Origin: Gloeotrichia echinulata CP02
GTDB lineage: Bacteria; Cyanobacteriota; Cyanobacteriia; Cyanobacteriales; Nostocaceae
DNA: 64,000 bases
Reading direction: 5' to 3'
Assembly: GCA_038087035.1 (NCBI GenBank)
Contig: CP051187.1
Location: forward strand, 4,159,001-4,223,000
Part shown: one piece after another, positions 18,081-26,110 of the stretch
Numbering within the stretch: position 1 is the stretch's first letter
Layout: each line of letters opens with the position of its first letter
Notes under the pieces: model-generated
What the model saw: the letters and a program-made list of their open reading frames with translations, nothing else
The model's database searches: none
What the model was told of the DNA's origin: nothing
Program-made: the position numbers and the translations under genes

Positions 18081-18302
18081 GTGGCCAAAAAAAATGCAGC
18101 GGAAATCCCAGAGAACACAAATGGGTTTAGCTTGAACAACTTCTTCCAGGGAACTAAAGAAGAACTTGATAAAGTTGTTTGGCCTAGTCGTCAGCAGCTG
18201 GTGAGTGAATCAGCAGCGGTGTTGTTAATGGTGACACTCTCCGCATCTTTGATATATTTGGTCGATGGATTGTTTGCTTGGGCAGCAAAACAGGTGTTCT
18301 GA
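18081..18302 (+). CDS. secE: Preprotein translocase subunit SecE
   Basis: 73 aa, single-pass SecE of the short bacterial type. GTG start at 18081 (MAKKNAAEIPEN). It has the conserved amphipathic motif FFQGTKEELDKVVWPSRQQL and one membrane helix (AAVLLMVTLSASLIYLVDGLF). Stabilises SecY in the plasma/thylakoid translocon. Its TGA overlaps the nusG ATG by one base. Confidence 0.96.
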   Translation: MAKKNAAEIPENTNGFSLNNFFQGTKEELDKVVWPSRQQLVSESAAVLLMVTLSASLIYLVDGLFAWAAKQVF

Positions 18303-18934
18303 TGACTTTTGCAACAGATGAACCGCGTAACTCGATGTTGGAGTCAGAGGAAAGCACAGAAGCAGCACTCAAAGAAGCACGGTGGTATGCGGTGCAAGTA
18401 GCCTCTGGCTGTGAAAAGCGTGTGAAGACAAACTTAGAGCAGCGCATTCAAACCTTCGATGTCGCTGACAGAATCATCCAGGTAGAAATTCCACACACGC
18501 CAGCGATGAAAATCCGCAAGGATGGTAGTCGCCAGCATACAGAAGAAAAGGTTTTCCCTGGTTATGTGCTAGTGCGGATGATCCTGAATGATGATACCTG
18601 GCAGGTAGTGCGAAATACCTCCCATGTAATTAATTTTGTGGGAGCAGAACAAAAACGTGGCACCGGCAAAGGTCGCGGTCACGTTAAACCAGTACCTCTG
18701 GGTCATTCAGAAGTAGAACGCATTTTCAAACAAACCAGTGAACAGGAGCCAGTTCTCAAAATTGATATGGTGGCTGGTGATAAGATCATGGTGCTTTCAG
18801 GTCCGTTTAAAGACTTTGAAGGCGAGGTGATTGAAGTCAGTCCAGAACGGAGTAAACTTAAAGCTTTGCTCTCGATTTTTGGACGGGATACACCAGTAGA
18901 GTTGGAATTTAATCAGGTAGAGAAACAGAGCTAA
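18302..18934 (+). CDS. nusG: Transcription termination/antitermination protein NusG
   Basis: 210 aa from the ATG overlapping the secE stop (TGATG). NGN domain: RWYAVQVASGCEKRVKTNLE, EEKVFPGYVLVRM; KOW domain: GDKIMVLSGPFKDFEGEVIE. Binds RNA polymerase clamp and influences pausing and termination. Followed after 6 bases by rplK. Confidence 0.97.
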   Translation: MTFATDEPRNSMLESEESTEAALKEARWYAVQVASGCEKRVKTNLEQRIQTFDVADRIIQVEIPHTPAMKIRKDGSRQHTEEKVFPGYVLVRMILNDDTWQVVRNTSHVINFVGAEQKRGTGKGRGHVKPVPLGHSEVERIFKQTSEQEPVLKIDMVAGDKIMVLSGPFKDFEGEVIEVSPERSKLKALLSIFGRDTPVELEFNQVEKQS

Positions 18935-18940
18935 TAGACA

Positions 18941-19366
18941 ATGGCGAAAAAAGTCGTAGCGGTCATTAAACTGGCCCTGAATGCTGGTAAAGCCAACCCA
19001 GCACCGCCAGTTGGTCCTGCTTTGGGTCAACATGGCGTCAACATCATGATGTTCTGCAAAGAGTACAACGCCAAAACAGCAGATCAAGCTGGGATGGTAA
19101 TACCAGTAGAAATTTCGGTTTATGAAGACCGGAGTTTTACATTTGTACTCAAAACCCCACCAGCATCAGTATTGATTCGCAAGGCGGCGAAAATTGAACG
19201 CGGCTCGAATGAACCCAACAAAAAGAAAGTTGGGAAGATTACGACAGCGCAATTGCGAGAAATAGCCCAAACTAAACTTCCTGACCTCAATGCCAATGAT
19301 ATCGATGCGGCAATGAAGATTGTGGCAGGTACTGCTAAAAATATGGGTGTAACAGTAGCTGATTAG
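18941..19366 (+). CDS. rplK: 50S ribosomal protein L11
   Basis: 141 aa, the normal L11 length. Motifs IKLALNAGKANPAPPVGPAL, GVNIMMFCKEYN, and the rRNA-binding C-terminal domain KKVGKITTAQLREIAQTKLP and AMKIVAGTAKNMGV. Binds the GTPase-associated centre of 23S rRNA. Tight 6-base spacing after nusG indicates cotranscription. Confidence 0.97.
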   Translation: MAKKVVAVIKLALNAGKANPAPPVGPALGQHGVNIMMFCKEYNAKTADQAGMVIPVEISVYEDRSFTFVLKTPPASVLIRKAAKIERGSNEPNKKKVGKITTAQLREIAQTKLPDLNANDIDAAMKIVAGTAKNMGVTVAD

Positions 19367-19503
19367 TCATTAGTCATTGGTCATTGGTAATTGGTAATTG
19401 GTCATTGGTCATTGGTCATTGGTCATTGGTTAGTGGTTAAAACCAAAAAACAACAAATGACAAAGGACAAATGACAAATGACAAAGGACAAAGGACAAAT
19501 AAC
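19367..19503. repeat. TCATTGG heptamers and complementary GACAAAT heptamers, rplK-rplA spacer
   Basis: TCATTGG/TAATTGG units fill 19367-19435 and ACAAATG/ACAAAGG units fill about 19450-19500. The arms are near-complementary and can fold into a hairpin in the operon transcript. Confidence 0.9.
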
Positions 19504-19555
19504 TAAACTTATCGGGGGAGAGGCGAAGCTTCGTAATTAACCCCAGGAGAGAAAA

Positions 19556-20272
19556 ATGGGAAAGAAAGTATCACGTCGCTTGCAGGGACTGCAAGCAAAA
19601 GTAGAAGATAGGGACTATGCACCCCTAGATGCTTTATCTCTTTTGAAAGAGACAGCAACAGCCAAATTCGCCGAAGCCGCAGAAGCACATATTCGGTTGG
19701 GGATTGATCCAAAGTATACAGACCAGCAGTTACGGACAACGGTAGCACTGCCCAAAGGGACAGGACAAATCGTTAGAGTTGCAGTAATTGCACGAGGTGA
19801 GAAAGTAACGGAAGCTACCAATGCTGGGGCTGATATTGCTGGGTCAGAAGAACTGATTGACCAAATTCAAAAGGGCATGATGGACTTTGACAAGCTGATT
19901 GCCACACCAGATGTGATGCCACAGGTGGCAAAGCTGGGTAAGTTACTAGGGCCTCGTGGTTTGATGCCATCGCCCAAAGGTGGGACAGTGACATTTGACC
20001 TAGCAAGTGCGATCGCCGAATTCAAAGCTGGTAAATTAGAATTCCGGGCTGATCGAACAGGTATTGTCCATGTTATGTTTGGTAAGGCAACCTTCACGCC
20101 GGAAGATTTGTTAGTCAACCTCAAGGCGTTACAAGAGACAATAGACCGTAACCGACCTTCAGGAGCCAAAGGTCGTTATTGGCGCACATTTTACGTGTCT
20201 GCCACAATGGGACCATCGATTAAAGTCGATATCAGCGCCCTACGGGATTTGAAACTGAGTGAAGCAGCATAA
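19556..20272 (+). CDS. rplA: 50S ribosomal protein L1
   Basis: 238 aa. Motifs FAEAAEAHIRLGIDPKYTDQ, LPKGTGQIVRVAV, LGKLLGPRGLMPSPKGGTV, and IVHVMFGKATF match bacterial L1, the L1-stalk protein. AGGAGAG 6-12 bases before ATG 19556 supports the start. Cotranscription with rplK is expected. Confidence 0.97.
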   Translation: MGKKVSRRLQGLQAKVEDRDYAPLDALSLLKETATAKFAEAAEAHIRLGIDPKYTDQQLRTTVALPKGTGQIVRVAVIARGEKVTEATNAGADIAGSEELIDQIQKGMMDFDKLIATPDVMPQVAKLGKLLGPRGLMPSPKGGTVTFDLASAIAEFKAGKLEFRADRTGIVHVMFGKATFTPEDLLVNLKALQETIDRNRPSGAKGRYWRTFYVSATMGPSIKVDISALRDLKLSEAA

Positions 20273-20372
20273 TTTTGGTCATTGGTCATTAGTCATTGGT
20301 CATTAGTCATTGGTCATTATTTTTTAACAAAGGACAAATGACAACTGACAACTGACAACTAACAAAGGACAA
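20273..20372. repeat. TCATTGG/TCATTAG and GACAACT heptamers, rplA-rplJ spacer
   Basis: Sense units (TCATTGG, TCATTAG) at 20279-20320 and antisense-type units (ACAAATG, ACAACTG) at about 20331-20370, again arranged as opposing arms. Confidence 0.9.
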
Positions 20373-20379
20373 AATTCAA

Positions 20380-20460
20380 GAAGCAAAGCCAAAGACAGCA
20401 GGAGCTAATAGCTTAAATATCCTGCCGAGGTTGAAGCTCTAATTGCCGAAAGTGCCACCT
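20380..20460 (+). promoter_or_regulatory. Ribosomal protein L10 leader
   Basis: The segment GCCAAAGACAGCAGGAGCTA ... AATATCCTGCCGAGGTTGAA carries the hallmark AGCAGGA / TCCTGCC stem and CCGAGGT of the L10 leader, which L10(L12)4 binds to repress rplJ-rplL. It lies 110-190 bases before rplJ. Recognised by pattern; a covariance-model match was not run. Confidence 0.8.
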
Positions 20461-20500
20461 GTAATGGTGTGATCACTATGGCATTAGCAGTCTTACTACT

Positions 20501-20534
20501 AAACCCCGGCGAAGAAAGCTGGGGTTTGTTGTTT
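20501..20534 (+). terminator. Attenuator hairpin in the rplJ leader
   Basis: AAACCCCGGC - GAAGAAA - GCTGGGGTTT (10-bp stem, one G-U) followed by GTTGTTT, 40 bases before rplJ and directly after the L10 leader. Its place suggests a regulated terminator controlled by L10 binding. Confidence 0.7.
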
Positions 20535-20573
20535 GGGAAAATCGATGATTTTGCCCTGGGAGGTGAATCGAGT

Positions 20574-21140
20574 ATGGGTAGAACGCTAGAAAACAAAAAA
20601 GAGATTGTAGCTGACCTAAAAGAAACCTTAAGTGAGTCAACTTTGGCACTGGTAATTGATTACCAAGGTCTAACAGTTGCCGAAATCACTGACTTAAGGC
20701 GGCGGCTACGTCCGAGTGGCACTGTGTGCAAAGTGACTAAAAACACTTTCATGGGGATTGCTATTCAAGATGACGAAAAATGGCAGCCACTGTCAGAATT
20801 ACTCAAAGGTTCTTCTGCCTTTTTGTTAGTCAAAGATGATTTCTCATCTGCTATTAAGGCTTATCAAGATTTCCAGAAAGCGTCCAAGAAGACAGAACTT
20901 CGTGGCGGCGTTATGGAAGGTCGCCTGCTCAAAGAGCCAGATGTTAAGGCATTAGGAGACTTACCATCTAAGGAACAACTCATCGCGCAAATTGCTGGAG
21001 CGATCAACGCCTTGGCTACCAAGATTGCTGTGGGTATCAACGAAGTTCCTGGTTCTCTGGCTCGGTCTTTGCAAGCTGTGGCGGATAAAGACAAGGGCGA
21101 TAGTGCTGAAAGTGCTGACAGCGCTGATAGCGCTTCCTAG
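20574..21140 (+). CDS. rplJ: 50S ribosomal protein L10
   Basis: 188 aa from ATG 20574 (MGRTLENKKEIVADLKETL) with GGGAGG about 12 bases upstream. The frame extends 35 codons upstream, but that part overlaps the attenuator and is not protein. Motifs VIDYQGLTVAEITDLRRRLR, KVTKNTFMGIA and the C-terminal L7/L12-binding helix are present. The end is a low-complexity SAESADSADSAS stretch from a 9-base repeat. L10 anchors L7/L12 dimers. Confidence 0.96.
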   Translation: MGRTLENKKEIVADLKETLSESTLALVIDYQGLTVAEITDLRRRLRPSGTVCKVTKNTFMGIAIQDDEKWQPLSELLKGSSAFLLVKDDFSSAIKAYQDFQKASKKTELRGGVMEGRLLKEPDVKALGDLPSKEQLIAQIAGAINALATKIAVGINEVPGSLARSLQAVADKDKGDSAESADSADSAS

Positions 21141-21231
21141 TTATTAGTTATTAGTCGTCAGTGAAAAAAAAATAACAACTGACAACTGACAACTGACAAA
21201 TGACAAGTGACAAATCAAAGGAGTTATATCA

Positions 21232-21624
21232 ATGTCTACTGCAACCGATCAAATTCTCGAACAACTGAAATCTCTAACTTTGCTCGAAGCTTCTGAATTA
21301 GTTAAGCAAATCGAAGAAGCTTTTGGCGTTAGTGCTGCTGCACCCGTTGGTGGCATGATGATGATGGCAGGTCCTGGTGCTGCTGCACCGGCTGAAGAAG
21401 TTGTTGAACAAACCGAGTTCGACGTAATTCTCGAATCAGTACCAGCCGATAAGAAGATTGCTGTGCTGAAGATTGTACGGGAAATCACAGGTTTAGGTCT
21501 CAAAGAAGCAAAAGACTTGGTAGAAGCTGCGCCTAAAGCAGTTAAGGAAGCGATCGCTAAAGATGCTGCTGAAGACGCTAAGAAGCGGATCGAAGAAGCT
21601 GGCGGTAAGGTAACTATCAAGTAG
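21232..21624 (+). CDS. rplL: 50S ribosomal protein L7/L12
   Basis: 130 aa. N-terminal dimerisation domain (ILEQLKSLTLLEASELVKQI), Ala/Gly-rich hinge (AAPVGGMMMMAGPGAAAPAE), C-terminal factor-binding domain (EFDVILESVPADKKIAVLKI, GLGLKEAKDLVEAAPKAVKE). AAAGGAGTTATATCA precedes ATG 21232. The rplJ-rplL spacer carries GACAACT/GACAAAT heptamers. Confidence 0.97.
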   Translation: MSTATDQILEQLKSLTLLEASELVKQIEEAFGVSAAAPVGGMMMMAGPGAAAPAEEVVEQTEFDVILESVPADKKIAVLKIVREITGLGLKEAKDLVEAAPKAVKEAIAKDAAEDAKKRIEEAGGKVTIK

Positions 21625-21722
21625 GCTGGGGCATGGGGCATGGGGCATGGAGAGATGAGGAAGTAATTTTCCCAATGCTCAATCCCCAATCCCCAATCCC
21701 CAATCCCCAATCCCCAATCCCC
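21625..21722. repeat. GGGGCAT and CAATCCC repeats after rplL
   Basis: GGGGCATGGGGCATGG units then six CAATCCC heptamers, between convergent rplL and the kinase gene. No classic terminator was identified; these opposing G-rich/C-rich arms could substitute. Confidence 0.85.
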
Positions 21723-21725
21723 ATT

Positions 21726-23543
21726 TCAACACTGTTTAGCGTCAGAGGGATTCACGAAATCGTGTAAATCCGCATCCCAAATACTAATGTAAATAAAATC
21801 ACATTGTTGACGGACAATCTGTCCCTTGACTGAACCTTTGGTAAAAGTAAAATTATCGGTTTGACGCTGTTGTATCTGTTGTAGTCCCTGCTTAATGTCT
21901 TCCGTAGCTTTACCGCCTAATAATCCCTTCAACGTGTCCTGCATTACCTGCGGATCTACTGATTGGGCAAAAGCTGCCTCGGTTTGGCGCAGCGCTCCAC
22001 TGTCACGATCAAATAGGTAACCAAGGTCTATTTGGTTTGGTACTACTCTATAAGTAACAGCACGGGTATTGGGCCAAAGGCCTTTTAAATCTCTTTTTGG
22101 CTTGCCGAGAACAGCTTCTACACGGTTTCTTGATGTACCTGTAGGAAATGCGGGAATGTTCTGCTTAATACTATTACTAACTAATTTACGCGGCTGAGTC
22201 TGTGGTGCTACAGTTACCTCTGGTTTAGGAACAGTAGGCTGGGGACTCTCTATTTTTGGTTGTGGCGCTAATGTTGCTATTGGCGTAGGAGTATCAGAAA
22301 TTACTGGCTCAGTTGTTGGCTGTGGTGTGGATACTACAGGGGGGTTCGGGTTGACTGGGGGACGTGAAATGGGCAAAGGTGCAGGAATTACTCGCAGAGT
22401 TGGTGGTGGTGAAGTTGGTGCAATGACAATTGGGGACGGTTGGGCAGGAATGGGGGTATCAACAGGTTCAGAACTGGCGCTGAAAGATTCTGGTGAGGGA
22501 CTGGAATTTGTGGTAATGGGTGTTTCGGGGGTTGGCTGGCGAGTGATGCTAGAAATGGCTACGGCGCCAATCAAGCCACCTACGAGTAAACTGCCGAAAA
22601 TCCCAGCTGGCTTTTGCCAGTTTCTTGGAGGAATGATTTGCCGTGGAGCCAATGGTTCGGTTTTTGGCTGGGATGGTGCGGTCGTGGGAGGGATGGTGAC
22701 TGTGTTTTGTGATACATGGCTGGCGGACTGCAAGGCATATAGCATTTTACTGGCAGTAGTGTAGCGATCGCTCGCATGGGGTTTAATGGCTTGAGTGAGT
22801 ACCATTGCCAAATTGCGAGAGATGTTAGGCGCATAATGCTGCCAAAGTATTTCTCCAGTTTGCTGGTGAGTTTCTAGTTCTTGCGGGTGTTTACCAGTCA
22901 ACAGATAGATCGCAGTCAAAGCCAAGCTGTAGATGTCTGTGGCATAAACTGGGCGTCCTAGGGCTTGTTCGCTGGGCATATATCCAGGCGTACCAATCAC
23001 CATTGATTGTGTATGGTATCCAGAAGTACTTACCACTGAACGAATGGTTTCCTTGACTGCACCAAAGTCAATTAAAACTGGTTTGCCATCAATGGAGCGA
23101 ATAATAATATTATCAGGTTTAATATCTCGGTGAATAATGCCTTTACTGTGGATATATTCCAAGACTGACAGCAATCTGACGAGAATTTGGCGGACAGCAG
23201 TTTCGCTTTGATATCCTTGGTCTTGGACAAACTGTCTAAGGGTTTGACCATGAATCCATTCCTGGACTAGATAAAATTGCCCATTTTCAGAAAAGTACGC
23301 GTAAAGTTCAGGAATTTGGTCACTACTTTTGCCTAGATTCTCTAAAGTGGCTGCTTCGCGTTCAAACCGCTTTTGAATAAAGTTGTAGGTTTGCGGGTCG
23401 TTGGTAATTGGTTTGAGTTGCTTGATGACACAAGAACGGCGAGAAGGCATATGGGTATCTTCTGCCAGAAAGGTTTCGCCAAACCCACCTGCACCGATTA
23501 CCTGTGTAACTTGATAGCGATTGTTCAGCAGTGTTGTTTTCAT
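21726..23543 (-). CDS. Membrane-anchored Ser/Thr protein kinase (Hanks type)
   Basis: 605 aa. Kinase domain 10-270: Gly loop IGAGGFGETF, catalytic Lys in VIKQLKP (~41), HRDIKPDN (138-145), IDFGAVKE (158-165), APE-equivalent GTPGYMPSEQ. Then a Pro/Thr-rich linker, a membrane helix (~313-333, IFGSLLVGGLIGAVAISSI), a second Pro-rich segment, and a C-terminal periplasmic domain (~465-605) with IPAFPTGTSRNRVEAVLGKP, which resembles a SmpA/BLIP-type small fold seen on cyanobacterial kinases. Substrate unknown. It is convergent with rplL. Confidence 0.92.
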   Translation of the reverse strand: MKTTLLNNRYQVTQVIGAGGFGETFLAEDTHMPSRRSCVIKQLKPITNDPQTYNFIQKRFEREAATLENLGKSSDQIPELYAYFSENGQFYLVQEWIHGQTLRQFVQDQGYQSETAVRQILVRLLSVLEYIHSKGIIHRDIKPDNIIIRSIDGKPVLIDFGAVKETIRSVVSTSGYHTQSMVIGTPGYMPSEQALGRPVYATDIYSLALTAIYLLTGKHPQELETHQQTGEILWQHYAPNISRNLAMVLTQAIKPHASDRYTTASKMLYALQSASHVSQNTVTIPPTTAPSQPKTEPLAPRQIIPPRNWQKPAGIFGSLLVGGLIGAVAISSITRQPTPETPITTNSSPSPESFSASSEPVDTPIPAQPSPIVIAPTSPPPTLRVIPAPLPISRPPVNPNPPVVSTPQPTTEPVISDTPTPIATLAPQPKIESPQPTVPKPEVTVAPQTQPRKLVSNSIKQNIPAFPTGTSRNRVEAVLGKPKRDLKGLWPNTRAVTYRVVPNQIDLGYLFDRDSGALRQTEAAFAQSVDPQVMQDTLKGLLGGKATEDIKQGLQQIQQRQTDNFTFTKGSVKGQIVRQQCDFIYISIWDADLHDFVNPSDAKQC

Positions 23544-23648
23544 GACAGGATTACAAGCGATCGCCCTTTACAAATGTACATCAGATTTTCTGACGTGGTA
23601 GAGATGGGATGTATCCCGTTGTTTGGGCTGCGCTTGTAGATAATAATT

Positions 23649-23772
23649 CAATACAGTTCAGTTAGGCTCGAATGATATACACTGTAGGGGCACGGCATCC
23701 AAAATTTTTGCTTGTAATGACAATTTTATTCGTGCCGTGCCCCTACGACAATTTTCTTAACTGAACTGTATT
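23649..23772. mobile_element. MITE-like element with nested inverted repeats (124 bp)
   Basis: Outer arms AATACAGTTCAGTTA (23650-23664) and its complement (about 23757-23771); inner arms GTAGGGGCACGGCA (23684-23697) and TGCCGTGCCCCTAC (23733-23746). No coding capacity. A diverged right end (CTTAACCGAACCGTATT) recurs at 24397 and both ends recur at 58345-58487. Confidence 0.8.
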
Positions 23773-23891
23773 GGATAATAATTGATGTCGGCTATGTTGC
23801 AAAAATTAGGATGAATAATTTTTAACCAAAGATAAACATTGATTAATGTGAGTTCGACGGAAATAAAAAATTTTTTCTCAGATTAGGTCTC

Positions 23892-24041
23892 TTAGTCTTC
23901 AAATATAGATGGTAAATCTCGGCGACCATTGACTACACGAAGAATTTCAATACCATCATCCAAAACTCTGTAAAAGATAATATACCCATCCAAAAACAGA
24001 CCGCGCAAATTAGGGCGGATTTCTGCATAGCTCCTACCCAT
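23892..24041 (-). pseudogene. ParE/RelE-family toxin, N-terminal half lost
   Basis: 49 codons remain: GRSYAEIRPNLRGLFLDGYI, then IFYRVLDDGIEILRVVNGRR and DLPSIFED before TAA. This is the C-terminal half of a type II ParE toxin (conserved GRRD end). Upstream (higher coordinates) it is cut at a TA site by the inverted-repeat element 24043-24240, and the expected N-terminal half and antitoxin gene are not found beyond the element. Confidence 0.8.
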
Positions 24042-24042
24042 A

Positions 24043-24240
24043 TGGTTCTTGCGTACTTAGCGTGCTAAATATGTTGAAAAATAAGCTTGAACTCCTTGCT
24101 GGGATAAGATGACAGCCATTATTTACTGCCTTTTAGGTCTGATGATTAAAATTTTGGCTATAAGCGCCTGTAAGCCTTGATTTTAAAACAAAGTTATCGA
24201 CTGTAATTAAAAATTTAGCACGTTAAGTACGCAAGAACCG
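24043..24240. mobile_element. MITE flanked by TA, 28-bp terminal inverted repeats
   Basis: Arms 24043-24070 and 24213-24240 match at 26 of 28 positions (YGGTTCTTGCGTACTTA...). TA dinucleotides flank both sides (24041-24042 and 24241-24242), the target duplication of IS630/Tc1-mariner elements. The 198-bp element has no ORF. It interrupts the ParE gene. Confidence 0.85.
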
Positions 24241-24424
24241 TAATATTATAAGTTTTTTATACTTGATTTTGCTTAGGATTTATAGGAGATTAAGTATTGT
24301 CATTTACCTATCCTCACTAAGGTTTGTAGGGGCGCAACGCCTAGAACCCCTACTTTAGCTATGAGCAATCAATTTATTGCAGGGCGGAATTTTGGGCTTA
24401 ACCGAACCGTATTGGATCAGGACT
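24241..24424. other. Repeat-rich spacer
   Basis: A diverged GTAGGGGCGCAACGCC...CCCCTAC palindrome lies at about 24326-24353 and a MITE right end (CTTAACCGAACCGTATT) at 24397-24413. No gene. Confidence 0.65.
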
Positions 24425-24970
24425 CTATTTCAAATCAAGTAATCCCTCTTCTTTTAATTTCGGATTAAAGCGCACCTGCATTTGCAAACCCCGCGTTTCT
24501 AACACGGCTAAAATTTCAGCTTCAACTCGCCGGGCTACATTTTTCAATATTTTCATTTGCGCCAATTCATCATTAACTGGACTTTGATAATTAGCCTGTT
24601 CTTCAGGCGTCATTAATGTTTTAATATCGATAGGATTTGTCCATTTTATCTTGTTTTCGCCATTTCCCAAAGGTAAACTACCATTTTCAGCAATCCAAGC
24701 TTTTTCAATATCTTCTAAAACTGCGCGACTAGGACGTTCAATGGTTTTAACTTTCACCCAATAACATTCCTGTGGCTGTCGAACTAAATGCTGCTTGAGG
24801 CTGAGATAGACATCGCGGGAATAACCGACAAATTGCAGCACTTTTTCGGAATCAAAAATTGCATAAGCACCAATTTTACCTTGAAAATGTTCGGGTATTT
24901 GACCGCTATCATCAATGTAAGAAATGTATTCTAAATTTATCAAAGCCGGAATATTGGTTTCAGTAGTCAT
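24425..24970 (-). CDS. GIY-YIG domain protein
   Basis: 181 aa. IGAYAIFDSEKVLQFVGYSRDVYLSLKQHL is a divergent GIY-YIG core (residues ~32-62): the second motif is FVGYSRD and the catalytic-type Arg is present. The C-terminal half (LMTPEEQANYQSP, then RRVEAEILAVLETRGLQMQV) is a cyanobacteria/plastid-type extension. Catalytic activity is uncertain because the first motif is GAYAIF. Two bases of context: another minus-strand hypothetical gene lies 17 bases upstream, so they may form an operon. Confidence 0.78.
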   Translation of the reverse strand: MTTETNIPALINLEYISYIDDSGQIPEHFQGKIGAYAIFDSEKVLQFVGYSRDVYLSLKQHLVRQPQECYWVKVKTIERPSRAVLEDIEKAWIAENGSLPLGNGENKIKWTNPIDIKTLMTPEEQANYQSPVNDELAQMKILKNVARRVEAEILAVLETRGLQMQVRFNPKLKEEGLLDLK

Positions 24971-24987
24971 AACTTAAATTCACCATT

Positions 24988-25332
24988 TTAATTAACTGAT
25001 AACTGACTATTTTTATTTTTTTTATAGATGGCACATAGCCGACTAGGTTGGAAAATTTTCGCATTAAACATGAAGTTCGGCGGTACGTTGATGATGGCAT
25101 ACTCATCAGATTCGTGATATTTTTCACATTCTGCTGGCATTCCTTTTGGGGTGCTTAAGCTATAGGGAACTGGCTGAAAAAGTAATTCTGTAAATTCAAC
25201 TTGTTCACTTTGTAACTGTTGGGAAATTTGCTTTAAGAAACTTTCATTCGTCAATAATTTGAATAGAGTTTCTTGAGCTTGAGGTTCGAGAGTGAAACTA
25301 CCATCAAAGTTGTGGACGATCTTTAGAGGCAT
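24988..25332 (-). CDS. Conserved-looking hypothetical protein
   Basis: Not recognised. 114 aa from ATG 25332 (MPLKIVHNFDGSFTLEPQAQ); a longer frame starts at 25395 but the extension (LHSLISPEK) looks like leader. The middle is VEFTELLFQPVPYSLSTPKG and the C-terminal part AIINVPPNFMFNAKIFQPSR; soluble, no membrane segment. Ends 17 bases before the GIY-YIG gene, suggesting cotranscription. Confidence 0.6.
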   Translation of the reverse strand: MPLKIVHNFDGSFTLEPQAQETLFKLLTNESFLKQISQQLQSEQVEFTELLFQPVPYSLSTPKGMPAECEKYHESDEYAIINVPPNFMFNAKIFQPSRLCAIYKKNKNSQLSVN

Positions 25333-25509
25333 TTTGTGTACTTCTAGTTTTTCAGGACTGATTAAAGAGTGGAGATAGGTAATATAGCAATACAACGAAA
25401 TTATCTCATGATTTGCCTAATTTATTTAACACTACGGGTACACATCTGAAGAAATATTGGATAATTTATTTTTAGGTATTCCGTGACATACTGCTACAGA
25501 CCCCTTTCA

Positions 25510-25545
25510 GGGTGAGTGTGGGCTTCTCGCTGACTGTAAAATAGT
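25510..25545 (-). mobile_element. Relic of a TnpB-element right end
   Basis: The 19 bases 25510-25528, read on the minus strand (GAGAAGCCCACACTCACCC), are identical to 48569-48587, the end of the tnpB element at 46.3-48.6 kb. No transposase is present here, so this is a scar or solo end. Confidence 0.7.
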
Positions 25546-25661
25546 GAGGGTGTAAGCCCCTAATTGACTCTGGACTCTTGTTAATTTGGAACAGTTACCT
25601 CTAGGCCTTTAGCTATGTATGCTGTACACAAAAATCACAAAATAACCAAAGTGAGGAAAAT

Positions 25662-25985
25662 ATGGCACAAAAAATCATCTACGGAACAGTTGGCGAAGAT
25701 GGAACAAAGCAGGGAGGGGAAGGATTTGAAGTTCAATTAGCAGAACCAGGATTATATACAATTACTTTTTCACAATCTTTTGTTACCCCTCCTTCTGTAG
25801 TTGCTACTCTCAAGAATTGGGGGGCTGATAATCAAATTGTTGTGAAGGACGTAGACCTAAACAAGGCGCAAATTACCATCTGGGATTTGGAAGTCAAACA
25901 ACAATCCACAGATGTTGCTGCAAAACTGGAAGTGAGAAAAGAAAATTCTGGTTTTAATTTCATAGCTATCGGTGAAGGTAGCTAA
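25662..25985 (+). CDS. Small hypothetical protein, possible H-type-lectin-like beta sandwich
   Basis: 107 aa, ATG 25662 with GTGAGGAAAAT upstream. TITFSQSFVTPPSVVATLKN followed by short beta-rich stretches resembles the F-x-x-PP-x-V pattern of H-type lectin domains, but this is a weak resemblance. No signal peptide or membrane helix. It is convergent with rpoC2 and shares a bidirectional terminator. Confidence 0.65.
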   Translation: MAQKIIYGTVGEDGTKQGGEGFEVQLAEPGLYTITFSQSFVTPPSVVATLKNWGADNQIVVKDVDLNKAQITIWDLEVKQQSTDVAAKLEVRKENSGFNFIAIGEGS

Positions 25986-26035
25986 TTGCTAATTCGTAAT
26001 TCGCAATGGGGAATTAAACCCCCAAAATTTGTGAA

Positions 26036-26076
26036 AAAACGCCAGCATCCATTTGAATCTGGATACTGGCGCTTAT
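26036..26076. terminator. Bidirectional terminator between 25662 gene and rpoC2
   Basis: CGCCAGCATCCA - tttgaatc - TGGATACTGGCG with AAAAAA on the left and CTTATTT on the right, so a T/U run follows the stem on either strand. It lies just after the rpoC2 stop. Confidence 0.8.
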
Positions 26077-26110
26077 TTAAATCAAGCTAATAGTTTCTCA
26101 ACCTTTAGCT

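Noticed and set aside
20469..20573. N-terminal extension of L10 by 35 residues
   Set aside because: Overlaps the L10 leader attenuator; L10 proteins start at MGRTLENK and a ribosome site precedes 20574.
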